Source: Muribaculaceae bacterium
GTDB taxonomy: Bacteria > Pseudomonadota > Alphaproteobacteria > Rs-D84
Assembly (NCBI GenBank): GCA_023665245.1
Contig: JAMPEH010000002.1
Location: 186,001-250,000 of the forward strand
DNA length: 64,000 nt
Reading direction: 5' to 3'
The notes below the pieces were generated by a model that made no database searches, had not been told where the DNA came from, and was given only the letters and a program-made list of their open reading frames with translations. Shown here piece after piece: positions 61,065 to 64,000 of this stretch; within the stretch, counting starts at the first letter, position 1; each line of letters starts with the position of its first letter. The position numbers were made by a program, and so were the translations under genes.

Positions 61065-61475
61065 GTGAAGGTATTTGTAAGTTTCTTGTCGGGATTAATG
61101 TTGTTAAGTACGGCATATGCCGTGCCGGCACGTGTTGGCTATATTGTTGATGGTGATACGTTTTCAGGTGTTGTAAGGTTAGAAGATGATATTGAAATTT
61201 CTGTGCGTATTCGTCTGCGTAATGTTGATACGCCTGAATTGCACGGTGGGTGCGTAAATGAAATCATAATGGCGAATTTGGCACGCGACAGGTTGGCGGA
61301 ACTGATGCCTGTTGGGTCAACGGTTGATTTGCAGAATATCAAGGATGACAAATACTTGGGGCGAATTGATGCAAATGTAATTTTGCCTGACGGTCGTGAT
61401 GTGGGCGATGTATTGATTGCTGAAAAGCACGGCCGGCCATATGGTGGTGGCCGACGCGCCCCATGGTGTGATTAA
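61065..61475 (+). CDS. Secreted thermonuclease-like (SNase) protein
   Basis: A 136-residue exported nuclease (signal peptide VKVFVSFLSGLMLLSTAYA). SNase-fold motifs: VDGDTFSG (calcium Asp), RLRNVDTPE (catalytic Arg and Glu), KYLGRIDANV (second catalytic Arg). All three catalytic positions appear kept, so it is probably active on DNA/RNA outside the cytoplasm. GTG 61065 is preferred because the signal peptide starts there; an alternative GTG lies at 61043. Confidence 0.8.
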   Translation: MKVFVSFLSGLMLLSTAYAVPARVGYIVDGDTFSGVVRLEDDIEISVRIRLRNVDTPELHGGCVNEIIMANLARDRLAELMPVGSTVDLQNIKDDKYLGRIDANVILPDGRDVGDVLIAEKHGRPYGGGRRAPWCD

Positions 61476-61483
61476 AATAAATT

Positions 61484-62224
61484 CTAAGAACCGTAATAGC
61501 AATTTTGACTTAGGGTGAAAACACCTGTTTTATCCATATACAAATTCTTACTGGTTCCAGATCCTGATGCGATATAGCATGAATATATATCGGTAGATCC
61601 CGCCTTGGATGTGCCTTCGACTTTGTCCAGTGGGAAATATTCGCCGTCTTCATATTCTGCCCAAAAGAAATCTGCATTTGGGCACTTTATACATGGTCCG
61701 GTTTCTGTTTTTGCGTAATATCCAGCATTGCATGATACGGGTGTATCGTCCCCACCATCAGAACCACCGATATTGGGGTCATCATATGTTCCAGATACCC
61801 ATCCTGTGTTGGTACATTCGTAATAAGTGACTGTTGATGTTGTTGCTGTTCTATGATCTACCTGTGGCACCCGTGTTCCAAAATCGTAATATATGGCATC
61901 GCCATATTCGCCACTGGTACTGCATACGTTATCAACGCATACTTCTTGGGCCCACTTTAGAGTTTTTCCTGGTTGTGGTAACCAATATTCGTCCCCCGGC
62001 AGTTGTTTTGGCACACACACGTGGCACGGATGCTCTTCGCCCCAATAGCTTAGGGCACAGTATTGTCTGCGGATGCCTTCTGGCCACTCTAATCGTATGC
62101 CTGCGGGTGTTGCGGCCGTGGCGGTGCCAATCTGATACGATACCAGCATTGATATTAGAATATAAAAACTGCGCTGTTGTGGCGTTATGATAGATATCAA
62201 TCCGCCAAGACTAATTTTTTTCAT
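61484..62224 (-). CDS. Secreted Cys-rich protein, unit 9
   Basis: A 246-residue protein with an N-terminal hydrophobic signal (SFYILISMLVSYQIGTATA, after a short charged start) and fewer, spaced cysteines (YCALSYWGEEHPCHVCVP, VCVDNVCSTSGEYGD, VSCNAGYYAKTETGPCIKCP). It ends IYSCYIASGS...DKTGVFTL...NCYY. ATG 62224 uses AAAGGAGG. Convergent with the SNase gene, 8 nt apart. Function unknown. Confidence 0.75.
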   Translation of the reverse strand: MKKISLGGLISIITPQQRSFYILISMLVSYQIGTATAATPAGIRLEWPEGIRRQYCALSYWGEEHPCHVCVPKQLPGDEYWLPQPGKTLKWAQEVCVDNVCSTSGEYGDAIYYDFGTRVPQVDHRTATTSTVTYYECTNTGWVSGTYDDPNIGGSDGGDDTPVSCNAGYYAKTETGPCIKCPNADFFWAEYEDGEYFPLDKVEGTSKAGSTDIYSCYIASGSGTSKNLYMDKTGVFTLSQNCYYGS

Positions 62225-62250
62225 TCATGGCCTCCTTTTTCTGTGAATGA

Positions 62251-62451
62251 AAAAACCGCTGAAAAATCATCAGACGGTTGGAGGCTCAAAACTATCAAGA
62301 AAAATAGCGGGCTTATTCAATATATTCGCCGCCCTCCAACCAAGTGTTGGAGTATTCGCATTTTGTCGCAATGCGTTCGTTTCTTGCAGAGGTTTTGAGT
62401 CCTCATCCCCAGAATACCCGGGAACATAACACAGGATAGTATAAAAAAGTG
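62251..62451 (-). promoter_or_regulatory. Structured attenuator-type leader, copy 9
   Basis: A minus-strand -10 (TATACT) lies near 62442-62437; the -35 is weak. P0 CCCGG/CTGGG (62422-62408, one G·U). P1: CTCAAAAC (62399-62392) with GTTTTGAG (62292-62285), and CAAGAAA (62386-62380) with TTTCTTG (62302-62296). P2: CTCCAAC (62352-62346) with GTTGGAG. P3 GCGGC/GCCCGC around GAATATATTGAATAA. GGTTGGAGG (62341-62333) versus CCTCCAACC (62284-62276). Terminator AACCG...CGGTT with T6 (62256-62251). Confidence 0.85.
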
Positions 62452-62462
62452 TTATAGTAAAA

Positions 62463-62492
62463 TAAAAAATCCGCCACTGGCGGATAAAATTT
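62463..62492 (-). terminator. Terminator of plsC
   Basis: ATCCGCC-AGT-GGCGGAT followed by T5 on the minus strand; ends the ftsX-ydcF-plsC transcript. Confidence 0.75.
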
Positions 62493-63200
62493 TTATGCAC
62501 TGTGGCGGTTAATTGCCTCAGTAATTTCGTCCAGGGACGCATTACATGGCAATAATGGTTCAAAATATACATTTGCGGTGCCGCCATTCATTTTACCATG
62601 CTTCGGCCAGAAGCATCCGGCGTCTGTACCGACCGGTAAAATTGGTAATTTTAACTGATGTGCCAAATATAACAGGCCGCGTTTTAATTTTATACGTTGA
62701 CCCGGTTTTGTACGTGTGCCTTCGGGGAATATAATCAGAATTTTGCCATCCATAATTTTTTTTGCAACGGCGTCTGATAATTTATTCATGTTTGTTGCGC
62801 CGCGCTTGCGATTTACAGGTTGCAAACCCATACGCCAAAATGCCCAACCATAAATCGGTATCCACAGCAGTTCGCGCTTTATAATAAAAAATGAATTTGG
62901 AACATTTGTTGCCAGAATTGCGATTTCCAGAATAGACATGTGTTTGGCGGCAATAATCGCCTTGCCATCAAGTCTAATATTGTCGTTTGGTTTGACAGGG
63001 ATACCGTTTTCTTCGACCGGTGGGTAATGAATTTTGTATTTTATTCCCATGACAACGCGTGCCAGTACCAGTACGCCACCGGCGCATGTTAATACCAAGA
63101 AATCATTTACACGTTTATTTACCAGGCCAACCAATAAGAACGGTGCCCACACAACCCAATAAATTGCCAAAATAAATTTAAACAAAATAGTTTTTAACAT
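62493..63200 (-). CDS. plsC: 1-acyl-sn-glycerol-3-phosphate acyltransferase
   Basis: A 235-residue membrane-associated acyltransferase making phosphatidic acid. The catalytic HX4(D/E) motif is AKHMSILEIA (His and Glu, as is usual in alphaproteobacterial PlsC), and the glycerol-phosphate-binding motif is FPEGTRTKPGQ. It acts after PlsY (35046). Four nt after the YdcF-like gene, so same operon. Confidence 0.9.
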   Translation of the reverse strand: MLKTILFKFILAIYWVVWAPFLLVGLVNKRVNDFLVLTCAGGVLVLARVVMGIKYKIHYPPVEENGIPVKPNDNIRLDGKAIIAAKHMSILEIAILATNVPNSFFIIKRELLWIPIYGWAFWRMGLQPVNRKRGATNMNKLSDAVAKKIMDGKILIIFPEGTRTKPGQRIKLKRGLLYLAHQLKLPILPVGTDAGCFWPKHGKMNGGTANVYFEPLLPCNASLDEITEAINRHSA

Positions 63201-63204
63201 ATTA

Positions 63205-63714
63205 TTACCCTTCTTTTATCCCGAACATTGTGACGATATATTTTATATATTCAATAGTCCATCGTTCAAGTCTTTTTGTTGCGCGCATGCCGGTCAGTGG
63301 CACCGGGCAGACAGAAATTTCAACGTCTGGAATTTCTGATCGGATTAAATATTTTGCGCGATTCATGTGGTCTTCGGTTGTGATTAAAACGATTCGGTCC
63401 AGACCTGCGCGTCTGACGATATCTTTGATTGCCAACGCGTTTTGATATGTTGATTTTGATGCAGATTCTATTTTTACCGGATGTGCAACATTGCTGATAG
63501 ATGGGGCGCCTGCGCCGATTATATACAAATCTGCATCCGGATTTTGTTCCAGTTTGCGCAGTGCAAACGGTATTCGGCGTTCATCCCCTGTCAGGACAAA
63601 AATACTGTCATCTGATAAAATTAATCCGCATCGTGTTGTAGCCAGCGACTTGAACATCAGGCCCCCCAACACAAAACACACAACCAATAAAAAAGACGGT
63701 GTAAAAAAACGCAT
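63205..63714 (-). CDS. YdcF-like (DUF218) membrane-anchored protein
   Basis: A 169-residue protein: one N-terminal helix (FFTPSFLLVVCFVLGGLMF), then the DUF218 fold (DSIFVLTGDERRIPFALRKLEQNPDADLYIIGAGA; SASKSTYQNALAIKDIV; IVLITTEDHMNRAKYL). Related proteins (YdcF, SanA) are linked to envelope metabolism; the reaction is not established. Its ATG overlaps the ftsX stop (TAATG), implying translational coupling. Confidence 0.78.
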   Translation of the reverse strand: MRFFTPSFLLVVCFVLGGLMFKSLATTRCGLILSDDSIFVLTGDERRIPFALRKLEQNPDADLYIIGAGAPSISNVAHPVKIESASKSTYQNALAIKDIVRRAGLDRIVLITTEDHMNRAKYLIRSEIPDVEISVCPVPLTGMRATKRLERWTIEYIKYIVTMFGIKEG

Positions 63715-64000
63715 TAACTATCTTTTAGTATTTTTAATGTAGTGCGCCGGGTTATAGATATTGCAAATATTACAATGCATACCGGCATTAATATCAATGC
63801 AACCCAACCATAGGTATTTAATCCCATCATGGCCAATAATCCCACACGGGCCGAGTGTGCCGCCGACAAGATTAATAGTAATACAGGAACAGATGCCAAA
63901 AATCCACCCAGTGACGCAACCGTGCATATTTTTGCAACAATAATTTGCATCTGGCGTGCGACAAAAATATCGCTGGCACCGATTTGGTTTAATATTTCCA
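63714..64000 (-). CDS. ftsX: Cell-division protein FtsX (partial, C-terminal part)
   Basis: The frame is open to the window edge. It starts EILNQIGASDIFVARQMQIIVAKI..., matching the FtsX permease-fold segment (the usual LxLIGATDxFIARxF region), and continues with two hydrophobic helices (ASLGGFLASVPVLLLILSAA; WVALILMPVCIVIFAISI). FtsEX activates septal peptidoglycan amidases through EnvC/NlpD-type proteins, so it may act with the NlpD-like protein at 6793 (inference). The N-terminal part and ftsE would lie beyond 64000. Confidence 0.75.
   Translation of the reverse strand, partial: EILNQIGASDIFVARQMQIIVAKICTVASLGGFLASVPVLLLILSAAHSARVGLLAMMGLNTYGWVALILMPVCIVIFAISITRRTTLKILKDS

Overview
The window looks like a chromosomal segment of a Gram-negative alphaproteobacterium with a compact, AT-leaning genome, most like the uncultured gut- or host-associated lineages (inference). 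The evidence is an alphaproteobacterial-style ParE, LolA/TolB/TatBC, GatCAB, rpsT lying near dnaA, a SufBCE system, two type IVB pilus components, and dispersed intergenic palindromes of the kind common in Rickettsiales and relatives. Promoters are sigma70-like, and the -35 box usually begins TTGC (TTGCAA, TTGCGT, TTGCAT) with a 16-17 bp spacer to TATAAT.

Layout. 1-8.3 kb: sufE, ftsL-ftsI, recJ, nrnA-like, lolA, tatB-tatC and an NlpD-like LysM/M23 lipoprotein, all on +. 8.3-16 kb: Cys-rich unit 1, tRNA-Lys, an SDR oxidoreductase, a small outer-membrane protein, small unknown proteins, a lipoprotein, an autotransporter and miaB. 16-26 kb: Cys-rich unit 2, gatB, tRNA-Phe, gatA/unknown/gatC, ruvX, an AI-2E family permease, sufC, Cys-rich unit 3 (inserted antisense between sufC and sufB), sufB. 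26-35 kb: a TcpQ-domain protein and a PilN-type secretin, a 1.1 kb repeat-rich spacer, the 1198-aa Cys-rich unit 4, Cys-rich unit 5, rpsT, plsY. 35-43 kb: dprA, dnaA (probable origin neighbourhood), parE, dnaJ. 44-53 kb: Cys-rich unit 6, pgsA-uvrC, a type IV pilin-like protein, an Rlu pseudouridine synthase, AsmA, a CdaA-type diadenylate cyclase, dnaN, a glycosyltransferase. 53-64 kb: Cys-rich unit 7, ppa, efp, unit 8, an orphan VirB2-like pilin, fba, tolB, a secreted nuclease, unit 9, plsC, a YdcF-like protein and the 3' end of ftsX.

The main discovery is a module found nine times on both strands, scattered between unrelated housekeeping genes: a sigma70-type promoter, then a ~180-230 nt structured leader RNA, then an intrinsic terminator, a Shine-Dalgarno site and a gene for a secreted cysteine-rich protein. 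The leader has a long-range stem (P1) whose sequence differs almost completely from copy to copy yet keeps base pairing. It also has a GGTTGGAGG-type segment that can pair with either an upstream or a downstream partner, and the downstream partner runs into the terminator stem. This is the architecture of a transcription-attenuating switch (riboswitch or protein-responsive leader), and I do not recognise it as a known family. Eight of the nine proteins end in a shared motif, approximately ITxCY(I/L)xxG...D.TG.Y...(D/N)CxY; the 1198-aa one ends differently. Together they look like a co-regulated surface-protein regulon.

Other points of interest: a c-di-AMP cyclase in a proteobacterium, a DnaA whose DNA-recognition motif reads NHA instead of DHT, several candidate leaderless genes, a 42-nt T homopolymer, two large families of intergenic palindromic repeats, and an orphan RHH antitoxin-like gene.
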